A DNA stretch of 64,000 nucleotides from positions 496,001 to 560,000 of the forward strand of contig NZ_CP033922.1 of assembly GCF_003815715.1 (NCBI RefSeq), given 5' to 3'. The notes below the pieces were generated by a model, which had not been told where the DNA came from, searched no databases, and saw nothing but the letters and a program-made list of their open reading frames with translations. The position numbers and the translations under genes are program-made. Each line of letters opens with the position of its first letter. The first letter of the stretch is position 1. The stretch comes from Chryseobacterium sp. G0162 (GTDB taxonomy: Bacteria; Bacteroidota; Bacteroidia; Flavobacteriales; Weeksellaceae). Below are positions 37,361-46,096 of this stretch, piece after piece.

Positions 37361-37409
37361 AAAAAATCCTCAGTTAAGTTATTTTCATTAATTTGGCTGA
37401 GGATTTTTT
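37361..37409 (+). terminator. Terminator hairpin touching the next gene's start
   Basis: AAAAAATCCTCAG (37361-37373) pairs with CTGAGGATTTTTT (37397-37409), a perfect 13-bp stem with a 23-nt loop, ending exactly one base before the ATG at 37410. It terminates the HAD transcript and also occupies the translation-initiation region of the next gene. Confidence 0.85.
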
Positions 37410-37817
37410 ATGAATATGAGAAAAATTTTACTTTTATTTTTATTTATTGTGATCAACTTTCATGCACAGAGCATTGAGAACCCGGAAGCGTTCAAAAAAT
37501 GCAGCAAGGAATTCAACAAAAAAATCTGCCTTTCAGATGAAGATAAAGACGATATTCCATATTATCTTGATAAATGTCCAAAAGAAGGAGGCCCTATTGA
37601 AAATAACGGATGCTTATGGCCTGATGCTGATAAAGACGGAGCACCTGATAAAGATGATTGGTGTCCTACTGTTGCAGGTCCCATTGAAAATCAAGGATGC
37701 CCATGGCCAGATACTGATGGAGATGGCGTTTTGGATAAAGATGATGCCTGCCCGGCAATAAAGGGAGAAAAGGAATATAACGGATGCCCACCTCCCAAAA
37801 TGGGCTGCATCATGTAG
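37410..37817 (+). CDS. Thrombospondin type 3 repeat protein (paralogue 1)
   Basis: 135 residues (a second ATG at 37416 gives 133 and is equally possible). Signal peptide (ending NFHAQ), a conserved module [20 protein letters not shown], then calcium-binding TSP3-type repeats ([47 protein letters not shown]). Each D-x-D-x-D-G loop can hold calcium. Unlike its neighbours it lacks a C-terminal domain. It is first of four tandem paralogues. Confidence 0.87.
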   Translation: MNMRKILLLFLFIVINFHAQSIENPEAFKKCSKEFNKKICLSDEDKDDIPYYLDKCPKEGGPIENNGCLWPDADKDGAPDKDDWCPTVAGPIENQGCPWPDTDGDGVLDKDDACPAIKGEKEYNGCPPPKMGCIM

Positions 37818-37882
37818 AATAACCTATTTCAGACAAAATACATCATTTCCATGTGAACAGTACCCAAATCTTTGTAAAAAAC

Positions 37883-38764
37883 ATGAAGAAAATCACTTTT
37901 TTGCTGATCTTTTCAGGAGCTTATTTTTATGCTCAAAATACTGAAGATAAGGAAGCATTCAAAAAATGTAGAAAAGAATTCAATAAGAAAATTTGTCTTG
38001 CAGATGAAGATAAAGACAATCTTCCTTTTTACCTTGACAAATGCCCTACCGAATCCGGCCCAATAGAAAATCTTGGCTGCCCATGGCCTGATACTGACAA
38101 GGACGGCATATTGGATAAAGATGATGCCTGCCCCGCTATTCCGGGACTTCCTGAACTGAATGGCTGTCCCTCTAAAAAAAACGATTGTAAAGAATATCGG
38201 GAAAAAGCTAACACAAGATTCCAAAAGTTCAAAACAGATTATGCTGATATTGAACCAATATATGATAAGATCAACACAATAGCCTTAGACTACATGATGA
38301 AGGGCTACACCAAAACGTTGGCAAGCAAAAGTTCCTATATTTACATCAAGTATATTAGCAATAATGCTTATTTTGATGAACATTCCTGCTATGATGGAAC
38401 TGATCCCGAATACAATTTTTTGATCACAAAATTCTGGAATAAAAATGTTCTTGAATATGCTCATACAAAATATGGTAAGGACATCTATCTTTCCACAAAA
38501 TTCCCATATGAAGATTTAAATGCATTGCGTGCCAACAATGAAACATTGGATTATATCATAAAATATTATGACCAGGAAACCATGAAAATAAAAATTCCAG
38601 GCAAAAATAAAAGTACAATCGGTGCTAATTTCTCAATGCCTATTATTGTCACATTCATTAATCCCTACCTAATTAAAGTAGAAGACGCTAAAAAAGAGAT
38701 GATTATAAGCTATGAATATAAAGATGGCCAATGGAAATTCAATAAACAACAACCTGACAATTAA
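37883..38764 (+). CDS. Thrombospondin type 3 repeat protein (paralogue 2)
   Basis: 293 residues from ATG 37883 (an upstream GTG at 37853 would give 303 but breaks the signal peptide). Signal peptide, the [17 protein letters not shown] module, two TSP3 repeats, then a unique domain (about 110-290, with a YIYIKYI...NFLITKFWNKNVLEYA core) shared with paralogue 3. A 104-bp block (37991-38094) is 103/104 identical to paralogue 3. Role unknown; probably a surface or periplasmic calcium-binding protein. Confidence 0.88.
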   Translation: MKKITFLLIFSGAYFYAQNTEDKEAFKKCRKEFNKKICLADEDKDNLPFYLDKCPTESGPIENLGCPWPDTDKDGILDKDDACPAIPGLPELNGCPSKKNDCKEYREKANTRFQKFKTDYADIEPIYDKINTIALDYMMKGYTKTLASKSSYIYIKYISNNAYFDEHSCYDGTDPEYNFLITKFWNKNVLEYAHTKYGKDIYLSTKFPYEDLNALRANNETLDYIIKYYDQETMKIKIPGKNKSTIGANFSMPIIVTFINPYLIKVEDAKKEMIISYEYKDGQWKFNKQQPDN

Positions 38765-38779
38765 TCATATTTTGAATGT

Positions 38780-39733
38780 ATGAAGTCATTTACTTTTTTT
38801 CTGATACTTACCGGAGCCTGTATTTACGCTCAAAATACTGAAGATTATGAAACACTCAAAAAATGCCGTAAGGAATTCAACAAAAAAATTTGTCTTGCAG
38901 ATGAAGATAAAGACAATCTTCCTTTTTACCTTGACAAATGCCCTACCGAATCTGGCCCAATAGAAAATCTTGGCTGCCCATGGCCTGATACCGATAAAGA
39001 TGGGATAATAGATAAAGATGACTTTTGTCCAACAGTTGCAGGTCCCATTGAAAATAAAGGCTGCCCGTGGGAAGACACAGATGGTGATGGAATTCTGGAT
39101 AAAGATGATAAATGCCCTACTATTCCAGGTCCAGCTTCCTCCAATGGCTGTCGTGTAATTTCCTGTACTTTTGGTTACGAACCTAACATCCTGATGGAAA
39201 AATTCGATATGGATGTTCAAAATATTGAGGAAATCTATAACCTTGTGAATAAAGAAGTAATAGATAATATTGTACAAAAACTTCCTAAAAAAGATTTTGT
39301 AGACTCAAGAACTTTTTTCTACATCCGATATATAGACCCTAAATCTTATATTGATGATAATACTCCTGATGATGGGATTTCCCCAGGATACAATTTTTTG
39401 ATCACCAGATTTTGGAATCAAAATGTACTTGAATATACCCGAAAAAAACACAGTAAAAACATCTATATTTCAACAGCAATGCCATCTGAAGACCTTGAAA
39501 AATATCATAAAATGATAGATGGCAAAACGTTTGACTATATGATGAAATATTATGATTCGAAATCTACCAGGATAAAAATACAGGGAAAACAAAATGCAAC
39601 CTTTGAAAACCCTATTCAGATCATGGTAGACTTCATTACTCCTTACAAGATAAAAGTAAGTAGCTACCAAAATAACACAATATATGAGTATAAAAATAAC
39701 AAATGGCAAATGCAGAAAAAGAAAAATCCATAA
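38780..39733 (+). CDS. Thrombospondin type 3 repeat protein (paralogue 3)
   Basis: A 317-residue protein with the same N-terminal module and four TSP3-type calcium loops ([34 protein letters not shown]), then the same C-terminal domain as paralogue 2 (FYIRYI...[18 protein letters not shown]). The gene follows paralogue 2 by 15 bp, so they are co-transcribed. Confidence 0.88.
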   Translation: MKSFTFFLILTGACIYAQNTEDYETLKKCRKEFNKKICLADEDKDNLPFYLDKCPTESGPIENLGCPWPDTDKDGIIDKDDFCPTVAGPIENKGCPWEDTDGDGILDKDDKCPTIPGPASSNGCRVISCTFGYEPNILMEKFDMDVQNIEEIYNLVNKEVIDNIVQKLPKKDFVDSRTFFYIRYIDPKSYIDDNTPDDGISPGYNFLITRFWNQNVLEYTRKKHSKNIYISTAMPSEDLEKYHKMIDGKTFDYMMKYYDSKSTRIKIQGKQNATFENPIQIMVDFITPYKIKVSSYQNNTIYEYKNNKWQMQKKKNP

Positions 39734-39799
39734 CCATTTATTTTTTTAGGTAATTATATACAATTTTACACTAATGCGGTTATCTTATTCCTATAACTC

Positions 39800-39920
39800 T
39801 GTCATTCTGAATACAGACTGAAGGTCTGCGAACGTAGTTCAGAAGTGAAATGAAGAATCTAAGCGATATTATGAGATTCTTCCTTCGTCAGAAACCGAAG
39901 ATTCGACGTAGTCAATGACA
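39800..39920. repeat. Nested palindromic intergenic element
   Basis: The outer arms TGTCATT (39800-39806) and AATGACA (39914-39920) and inner arms GAAGAATCT (39852-39860) and AGATTCTTC (39874-39882) are inverted repeats. The element separates paralogues 3 and 4. This arrangement is like known dispersed intergenic elements of flavobacteria; copy number elsewhere is not visible here. Confidence 0.6.
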
Positions 39921-39981
39921 TCGATGTAAAATTGTATATAGCCACTTTTTTTTATTAATTTAGATTATTATTTAAACAAAC

Positions 39982-40326
39982 ATGAGGAGCTTTATTTTTT
40001 TTCTGGTATTGACAGCAACCTATTTTCAGGCTCAAAATACTGAAAACAAAGAGGCTTTCAAAAAATGCCAAAAAGCATTCAGTAAAAAAATCTGCCTTTC
40101 AGATGAAGATCGTGACGGAATTCCTTTTTACCTTGATGCATGTCCTAAACAATTGGGTCCAAACCAAAATAAGGGCTGCCCGGTAAAGGTAATACCCCAT
40201 AAAGATACCACAGAAGTAGCTGAATTAGGTGATGTTATTATCCTTGGATTCCGTAAGCCCCCACCTAGAGGATGTGGTCAGATCATCCATGCAGATTCGC
40301 TTAAACTCAAACCAAAAACAAAATAA
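39982..40326 (+). CDS. Thrombospondin type 3 repeat protein (paralogue 4, short)
   Basis: A 114-residue protein. It has the signal peptide and [20 protein letters not shown] module, one calcium loop, and then a Pro/Lys tail (FRKPPPRGCGQIIHADSLKL) in place of the C-terminal domain. It ends 1 bp before the dienelactone hydrolase gene, so the two are coupled. Confidence 0.85.
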   Translation: MRSFIFFLVLTATYFQAQNTENKEAFKKCQKAFSKKICLSDEDRDGIPFYLDACPKQLGPNQNKGCPVKVIPHKDTTEVAELGDVIILGFRKPPPRGCGQIIHADSLKLKPKTK

Positions 40327-40327
40327 T

Positions 40328-41071
40328 ATGATACGTTCAATCTTATTAACCGCATCCATTATCGCCTCAGGAACCCTTTTAAGCCAAAACCTTAAAACAG
40401 TTTCCTATCAGGACGGTTTGCAAAAGCTGAAAGGTTTAATCACGTCCAATGCAGGAAAAAAACTTCCGGGAGTTTTGATTCTTCCTGCCTGGAAAGGAAT
40501 TGATGAAGAAGCTAAAACAGCAGCCCTTGAACTTGAAAAACAAGGTTATATCGCTTTCATCGCTGATATTTATGGGGAAGGGAAAATTCCAGCCAATAAT
40601 GAGGAGGCAGCCCAAAGCTCTGGATATTACAAAAAGAATTATGCAGAATATCAGAAAAGAATCTCATTAGCGTTGGAACAACTGAAAAAGAACGGAGCTA
40701 TTGCTAATAAAACAGCCGTTATCGGATATTGTTTTGGGGGAACGGGTGCATTGGAATCCGCAAGAGGAAATTTACCTGTTGTGGGAGTAGTTTCCATTCA
40801 TGGAAGTCTGGGAAGAGATCAGAGCAGAAAAAATGAAAAGATAAATGCTAAAATTTTAGTTGAAAATCCTGCAGATGATAAGAGTGTAACGCCTGATGAT
40901 TACAGTAACCTCATCAAAGAAATGAATGAAGGAAATGCAGACTGGCAGATCATTACTTACGCTCATTCCAAACATACTTTTACCGATCCTAAATCACCGG
41001 ATTATAATGAAATAATGGCTAAAAGAGCTTGGAATCATACATTAATGTTTCTGAAAGAAATACTGAAATAA
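40328..41071 (+). CDS. Dienelactone hydrolase family protein, exported
   Basis: 247 residues from ATG 40328, which starts a signal peptide (MIRSILLTASIIASG). The longer frame overlaps paralogue 4. Alpha/beta hydrolase with nucleophile elbow AVIGYCFGGTG (Cys nucleophile, as in dienelactone hydrolases) and a late YAHSKHTFTDP carrying the catalytic His. Export is unusual for the family and suggests an extracytoplasmic ester substrate. Confidence 0.85.
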   Translation: MIRSILLTASIIASGTLLSQNLKTVSYQDGLQKLKGLITSNAGKKLPGVLILPAWKGIDEEAKTAALELEKQGYIAFIADIYGEGKIPANNEEAAQSSGYYKKNYAEYQKRISLALEQLKKNGAIANKTAVIGYCFGGTGALESARGNLPVVGVVSIHGSLGRDQSRKNEKINAKILVENPADDKSVTPDDYSNLIKEMNEGNADWQIITYAHSKHTFTDPKSPDYNEIMAKRAWNHTLMFLKEILK

Positions 41072-41160
41072 ATTCAAGATAATAAGATATCAATGTACTA
41101 ATGCTTGAAGTAAGATCACTATTCATTAGTACATTGTTGTTATATGAATGAAATTTTAAA

Positions 41161-41544
41161 TTATTGCGGTTTTGCTTCTAATTCAACATCATATTTCTTA
41201 GTAGAATATTTTGTTAGTGAACCCGTTGCTGCATCAATTCCAACCCCTATGGCACCCCCAAAAAGAATATTTAGAAGTGTTACAGCATTAAAATTCTTAT
41301 CCAGCTTTACTTCCTGATTATTAAAACCTTCTTTTTCAAACGTTACCATTTGCTTACTCAATGACCTTGGAATTTTTGTGGTACAAGGAGTTACACATTT
41401 TTCAATTCCTTTATGAAATACTGTTGCTCCTTCAGGAGTAGAGTTAAAGGAAATTTTGTCATTAGTTCCTGTAAAAATAGTGGCGCAAGATGTAGTGGAA
41501 AGCGCGATCCCTAACAATAATACAATTGATAGATTGTTCTTCAT
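41161..41544 (-). CDS. PEGA-type lipoprotein
   Basis: A 127-residue protein with a lipoprotein signal (lipobox STTSC, Cys20), then a PEGA-like beta domain (FNSTPEGATVFHKGIEKCVT and VTFEKEGFNNQEVKLD) and a small hydrophobic Gly-rich segment near the end. Probably a surface or periplasmic protein. Function unknown. Confidence 0.8.
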   Translation of the reverse strand: MKNNLSIVLLLGIALSTTSCATIFTGTNDKISFNSTPEGATVFHKGIEKCVTPCTTKIPRSLSKQMVTFEKEGFNNQEVKLDKNFNAVTLLNILFGGAIGVGIDAATGSLTKYSTKKYDVELEAKPQ

Positions 41545-41787
41545 ATATTTTATTAAAAAGTTAAGTCTGCCGACTCATTTTTTCGGCGCGTGAACTTACA
41601 AAATAATTAGTAACAACCGGCATCAACCAGCGATAATATCTTTATTAAAAGAATAACTCACTGATTATCTAACTATTTTTTTGATTGTTTTGAATCTAAA
41701 AATATTGTATTCAACCTTAAAACAAAAAAACCGTCTCATTTTAGAGACAGCTTTTTATCTATTTTCTATTGTATTATAGCTAGATCT
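41545..41787. other. Intergenic region around a minus-strand terminator
   Basis: The region left of the pseudogene; at 41723-41748 a minus-strand terminator is present. No gene is evident in the rest. Confidence 0.45.
41723..41748 (-). terminator. Terminator downstream of the zinc-ribbon pseudogene
   Basis: On the minus strand, stem GTCTC/GAGAC with loop TAAAAT, followed by GGTTTTTTTG. Confidence 0.65.
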
Positions 41788-41982
41788 TCACCAGTATTCT
41801 GTTGAAAGGTCTTTCAGCTTGGTTTTTGTCTTTTCTACACCATCATTACAAATACATTCATCCTTTTCGTTTTCCAAAGCATGATAGCTACAGGAAAGAC
41901 GTAGCCAATGGGCTCTCAGGCTCATCCTCTACATACCATAAAAAGCATCTTCCTTACATTCAGGGCAAATCTGTGTCGCCAT
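41788..41982 (-). pseudogene. Small zinc-ribbon gene with a compensated frameshift
   Basis: From ATG 41982 the frame reads MATQICPECKEDAFY, then a stop. In the next frame the text continues YVEDEPESPLATSFL, and the original frame resumes as YHALENEKDECICNDGVEKT and KTKLKDLSTEYW before TGA at 41788. Both ends are in one frame, so two indels offset each other but leave an internal stop. The Cys pairs CPEC and CIC suggest a zinc ribbon. The protein is broken in this sequence, though the second half is well preserved. Confidence 0.62.
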
Positions 41983-41994
41983 AAATAGAGTAAT

Positions 41995-42360
41995 CTACTC
42001 TTCCCTGTTTACCAGTTCCATAGAAAATGCAGGCAGACAGATGGCAAGATATTCACAAGGTTCTGAAAATGGATTACTGTAACGAATTCTGGCTCCTTTT
42101 TCAATAAGGATACTGCTTCCTTTTTCAAGAACTACAATTTCGCCATCAATTTCAAACTGCTTCTTCCCTGAGATGATGTACGTAAATTCATCAAATTCCG
42201 GAGTCTGATGCGGCTCACTCCAATCCGGAGGAGCTACCATATGGGCAATGGAAACATTAGCATTTCCTGTAGAGTTCCCCCAATGTTCTTCAATCAGTTT
42301 TCCATCTGTAGTAGGTACTACAAATGGAGATTGCTGGATTTTATATTTTTTCATACCCAA
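41995..42360 (-). CDS. Cupin domain protein
   Basis: A 121-residue protein with a single cupin fold: HMVAPPDWSEPHQTPEFDEFTY then KKQFEIDGE, the usual metal-binding motif 1 in loose form (H-x-x-x-x-E), and a second motif near GARIRYSNPF. It overlaps the GNAT gene by 10 bp and is co-transcribed with it. Confidence 0.85.
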   Translation of the reverse strand: MGMKKYKIQQSPFVVPTTDGKLIEEHWGNSTGNANVSIAHMVAPPDWSEPHQTPEFDEFTYIISGKKQFEIDGEIVVLEKGSSILIEKGARIRYSNPFSEPCEYLAICLPAFSMELVNREE

Positions 42361-42878
42361 TCTTCTTTTTTGATCTCGTATACAAAATTGGTTCTTGTAG
42401 GTTCTGCAAAATAAGCGACTTCTTCTTCCGCTATTTTTATCCCGCCAAGTTTTTCCAATGCTTTCTGTGAACGGAAATTTTCTTTTCCGATATGGAAATG
42501 AACTTTATCTACATATTGGAAGATATAATCCAACATCAGCTTCTTAACTTTAGGATTAATCCCTTTTCCCCAGGATTTTGTCCCATAGAAAGTATAACCG
42601 ATAAAAATATGGTTGTCATCTTCATCAAAATTATAATAACGGCTGCTTCCCAGGACATCTCCGGTTGCTTTTTCAACAATTTTAAAAGCCCCATTACTTT
42701 CTATGGCTCCTCTAAAGAAGTTTTCAAAAACTTCTCTTTGATAACGGTCTTTGTTAGGGTGCTGTTCCCATACTTTCGGGTCCGAAGCTACTTCATATAA
42801 AGATTCAAAATCCCCTTGCTGTAAGGGGATTAATTGAAATTCTTCATTCTCTAAAACAGACTGAACAGAAAAATTCAT
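42351..42878 (-). CDS. GNAT family N-acetyltransferase
   Basis: A 175-residue protein with the RimJ/RimL-type fold: strands and acceptor region (FQLIPLQQGDFESLYEVASD), the acetyl-CoA stretch IFIGYTFYGTKSWGKGINPK and the C-terminal helix SQKALEKLGG. It acetylates an amine of unknown identity. It shares a transcript with the cupin gene downstream and the DUF2911 gene upstream. Confidence 0.88.
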   Translation of the reverse strand: MNFSVQSVLENEEFQLIPLQQGDFESLYEVASDPKVWEQHPNKDRYQREVFENFFRGAIESNGAFKIVEKATGDVLGSSRYYNFDEDDNHIFIGYTFYGTKSWGKGINPKVKKLMLDYIFQYVDKVHFHIGKENFRSQKALEKLGGIKIAEEEVAYFAEPTRTNFVYEIKKEDWV

Positions 42879-42880
42879 GT

Positions 42881-43483
42881 TTATCCTTTTTTGTTAGAGT
42901 CTGATTCTATTCTCTGGATTTCTTTTAACTTATCAGAAATCTTGATTACAGTATCTAATTTTGCTGGTTTCAATGGAATTTCAGCCTGATTCATATCCCA
43001 TTTGATGACAAGGTTTCCTGAGTTTTCATCTGTTGGGTTCAGGGTAATTTCAAACCATTCCTGCTTGTCGGCCAATTTGTTTACCGGTACAGTAACATCT
43101 ACTACGTCCTGTTTAGGATCATAAGTATAAGCACCCCATTGCTGGAAATCTTTATTCAAAATTACTTTCCATTCTTTTTCTGTAGGAACAATGAATAATC
43201 CGTAAGTTCCAGCCGGAACATTTTTACCACCAAAATTAACGGTCTGTCCGAATGTAATTTTTGTAGATGAGTTAGCTCCTGCTCTCCAAATCTGACCATA
43301 AGGAACCAATTCGCCAAAGATCTTGCGACCTTTCACTCCGGGTCTTCCGTAATCAACTGATATTTTGGACATTGAAAACTGCTGCTCTACCTTCTGGCGC
43401 GGACTTGCTGCCGGTACGGAATAATCCTGTGCTAAAGCAAATCCTGAAACTGAAATACAAACTGCTATTAATAACTTTTTCAC
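42881..43483 (-). CDS. DUF2911 domain exported protein
   Basis: 200 residues with GTG start at 43483, which begins a clean signal peptide (VKKLLIAVCISVSGFALAQ). An upstream TTG (43516) would add residues and is unlikely. The mature protein holds the DUF2911 pattern SVDYGRPGVKGRKIFGELVP, then IWRAGANSSTKITFGQ and AGTYGLFIVPTEKEW. Function of the family is unknown. It lies 29 bp after Ada on the same strand. Confidence 0.86.
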   Translation of the reverse strand: MKKLLIAVCISVSGFALAQDYSVPAASPRQKVEQQFSMSKISVDYGRPGVKGRKIFGELVPYGQIWRAGANSSTKITFGQTVNFGGKNVPAGTYGLFIVPTEKEWKVILNKDFQQWGAYTYDPKQDVVDVTVPVNKLADKQEWFEITLNPTDENSGNLVIKWDMNQAEIPLKPAKLDTVIKISDKLKEIQRIESDSNKKG

Positions 43484-43512
43484 GTGTAAATTTTTGTTTA
43501 AAATTACAAAAA

Positions 43513-44556
43513 TCAAAACAAAATAACTTTCTCCAGCTCCAATAATTTTTGTTTTCTCCAGATTCCGCCACCATACCCTGTTAGCTGCCCATTGCTGCCA
43601 ATCACTCTGTGACAGGGAATCAGAATAGATATTTTATTTAAGCCATTGGCATTGGCTACAGCGCGAACCGATTTAGGATTTCCGAGAATATCAGCCTGCT
43701 CCTGATAACTTCGGGTTACTCCATAAGGAATTTGCTGTAAAATTTCCCAAACCTGTTTCTGAAAAGCAGTTCCTACAGGGGAAAGAGGAACGGTAAATTC
43801 AGTCCTTTTACCTTCAAAATATTCGGAGAGTTCTTCCTCCAGCTTTATAAAATGAGAATTTTCACCCTGTACAATATTGGCCTTAAAATGTTTTGAAATA
43901 TTCTTCAGTTCCGTGGGCAGTGCTTTTCTGTCAGAAAACTCCAAAAGGCAAATTCCCTGCTCATCGGCACAGGCTACCATAGTTCCCAGCATCGTTTCAA
44001 TTCTTTTCAGATCAATGATCTTTTCGTTTTTGTTATGGCTGGGTGATACTCCAAAAATATTTTTAAAACTTTCATTAAAACCACTCAAACTTTCATACCC
44101 TGAGTCGAAAGCAACTTCAGTAACCAGCTCTCCCTGTTGAAGCTTTTTAAATGCAGTATTCAGCTTAGACATTCTCTGGAAAGCATGAAATGTCACTCCA
44201 TGATATTTCAGAAACCATCGTCGGACCGTTGCCGGTTCCAATCCTCTTTTTACCAGATCAAAATCTTTTAATTTTAAAGAAGGATCATCAGAAATTTCCT
44301 GTAAAAGTTCTTTAACATACAAAGGAGTCACATTTAACATTTCCAAAGGTTTACAAACCTTGCAGGGACGGTATCCTTTCAATAGAGCCTCTTTTGTATG
44401 GGAAAAAAATTCTACGTTTTCAAATTTCGGTTTGCGGGCAGTACAGGTTGGCCGACAGAAAATTCCGGTGGTCTTTACTCCCATCCAGAATATGCCTTCA
44501 AACGTAGAGTCTTTACGAAATGAAGCTTCATACATTATTTTTTCTGTAAGTTCCAT
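43513..44556 (-). CDS. ada: Ada-type regulator with O6-methylguanine methyltransferase domain
   Basis: A 347-residue protein: an N-terminal methyl-phosphotriester domain with zinc Cys34, Cys38, Cys65 and Cys68 (FCRPTC, CKVC), an AraC helix-turn-helix (about 85-180), and a C-terminal alkyl-transferase domain with active-site IPCHRVIGSNG. Cys34/38 positions equal those of the E. coli Ada family member, so the protein should sense and repair alkylated DNA and switch on its regulon. The AGT domain is highly similar to the stand-alone gene at 45542. Confidence 0.92.
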   Translation of the reverse strand: MELTEKIMYEASFRKDSTFEGIFWMGVKTTGIFCRPTCTARKPKFENVEFFSHTKEALLKGYRPCKVCKPLEMLNVTPLYVKELLQEISDDPSLKLKDFDLVKRGLEPATVRRWFLKYHGVTFHAFQRMSKLNTAFKKLQQGELVTEVAFDSGYESLSGFNESFKNIFGVSPSHNKNEKIIDLKRIETMLGTMVACADEQGICLLEFSDRKALPTELKNISKHFKANIVQGENSHFIKLEEELSEYFEGKRTEFTVPLSPVGTAFQKQVWEILQQIPYGVTRSYQEQADILGNPKSVRAVANANGLNKISILIPCHRVIGSNGQLTGYGGGIWRKQKLLELEKVILF

Positions 44557-44558
44557 AA

Positions 44559-45323
44559 TCAGATGAAAAGTGCTGAAAAGCTTTTGTTATTAATAATTGT
44601 ATCACTGATTTTTTCCAGTTCATGATAAATATGCCTGTTTGAAAAGGCTCCTGAAGTAATTCTTTTTACTCCTGCTCTTTTTAACGTCTCAAAATCCGGA
44701 AGGTCAGGCATAGCCATTACATTAACCGGAAGTGTTGTTGCATTAATCACTGTTTTAATATCAGCTTCTTGGGTCATACCTGGAATAAATACTCCGTCAA
44801 TAGCAAGTTTTTCAAATAGCGTGACTCTTAATAAAGTTTCTTCTAATGCATTTTCCATTCTTAATAAAAAAGGATCGATTCTTACATTGATAAAAATTTC
44901 ACTTCTTCTCTTTTTCAGCATTGACAGAATATTGCTTAATTTTTCAAAATATACATCTCTGTCTAAAAGCTTTCTCTCGCCGTCATTAATATATGAATCT
45001 TCCAAATTGATCCCAACTACACCTATTTCCAAGAGGTTGATAATATGGGATGCGATTATTTGAGGAGAACTTCCATAACCTCCTTCCAGATCTACAGATA
45101 ATGGGATGGAAACGGATTCTTTTATTCTTTTAATGATATAAAAATACTCTTCGAAACTCATCTGTTCTCCATCTTCATATCCTAAACTCATTGCTACAGC
45201 TGAGCTTGAAGTGGCCAGTGCTTTATACCCTAAATTTTCATATACTTTTGCGCTCTGCACATTCCACACGTTACCTAATAATAAAGGTTCTTCTTCGTGA
45301 TGTAGATTTTTGAAACCGATCAT
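44559..45323 (-). CDS. Isocitrate lyase/PEP mutase superfamily protein
   Basis: A 254-residue TIM-barrel protein. GNVWNVQSAKVYENLGYKAL is the usual N-terminal helix and active-site strand, and PLSVDLEGGYGSSP then GINLEDS provide the metal-binding acidic residues. A Cys equivalent to KKCGH of isocitrate lyase is absent; the short form suggests a PEP mutase or oxaloacetate hydrolase-like enzyme. It begins 3 bp upstream of Ada (ends 44559, Ada starts 44556), so both are in one operon. Confidence 0.87.
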   Translation of the reverse strand: MIGFKNLHHEEEPLLLGNVWNVQSAKVYENLGYKALATSSSAVAMSLGYEDGEQMSFEEYFYIIKRIKESVSIPLSVDLEGGYGSSPQIIASHIINLLEIGVVGINLEDSYINDGERKLLDRDVYFEKLSNILSMLKKRRSEIFINVRIDPFLLRMENALEETLLRVTLFEKLAIDGVFIPGMTQEADIKTVINATTLPVNVMAMPDLPDFETLKRAGVKRITSGAFSNRHIYHELEKISDTIINNKSFSALFI

Positions 45324-45541
45324 AATATTTTTTATTCAAAAATAGGAAGATAGCTCAGGCGGCTGCAACCGAAAAATGAACAAGTATTTTAGAAAAAAAG
45401 CTAAGAAAGCCAAATGCTTTTCGAGGTGATTAATAATTAAAATTCAACAGATAATTCCGGAGGTTTATGTACTATATTTTACAATAAATCTATTGAACAG
45501 CTTATAGAGTTTGCCGTCTCCGTCTTCCCTCTCCCATTCAT

Positions 45542-46054
45542 TTAAAACAAAATAGCCTTTTCCAGTTCCAGCAATTTTTGTTTTCTCCAGATTCCACCTG
45601 CATACCCTACCAGCTCCCCATTGGAACCAATCACACGGTGACACGGGATTAAAATCGCAATTTTATTGATCCCATTAGCTGTTCCTACGGCACGTATAGC
45701 TTTTGGGTTTCCCAGAAATTCGGACTGTTGTTTATACGTTCTGGTCTCTCCCATTGGAATTTCCCTGAGCAATTGCCATACTTTTTCCTGAAATTCAGTA
45801 CCTGTGGTGAATAAAGGAACTTCAAACTTAGATCTTTTTCCTTCAAAATATTCCTTTAGTTCTTCTTCCAATTGCTGAAAATGAAGATGATCTTTTTCTA
45901 CAATTTCGGCTTTCAGTGTTGTTGATAATGCTTTCAGCTGTTTTTCAAAATTTTTTCTGTCTGTAAATTCCAGCAGGCAGACTCCCTGATCTGTTGCGCA
46001 GGCAATCATCTCTCCCAACGGAGTCTGTATTGTTTTTTGATGTATGAATTCCAT
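45542..46054 (-). CDS. ogt: Methylated-DNA-protein-cysteine methyltransferase
   Basis: 170 residues from ATG 46054, the start that matches Ogt-like enzymes (MEFIHQKTIQTPLGE); an ATG at 46093 adds 13 residues. AGT domain with VWQLLREIPMGETRTYKQQ and the active-site IPCHRVIGSNGEL. It repairs O6-methylguanine by self-methylation. The text LLELEKAILF at the end matches the end of Ada (LLELEKVILF). Confidence 0.92.
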   Translation of the reverse strand: MEFIHQKTIQTPLGEMIACATDQGVCLLEFTDRKNFEKQLKALSTTLKAEIVEKDHLHFQQLEEELKEYFEGKRSKFEVPLFTTGTEFQEKVWQLLREIPMGETRTYKQQSEFLGNPKAIRAVGTANGINKIAILIPCHRVIGSNGELVGYAGGIWRKQKLLELEKAILF

Positions 46055-46096
46055 TAGTTTAAAAGTACTGTTTTTCTGGAATTCATACCTCATCTT

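Noticed and set aside
39740..39925. CRISPR-like repeats
   Set aside because: The inverted repeats are nested, not regularly spaced direct repeats with unique spacers; no cas genes are nearby.
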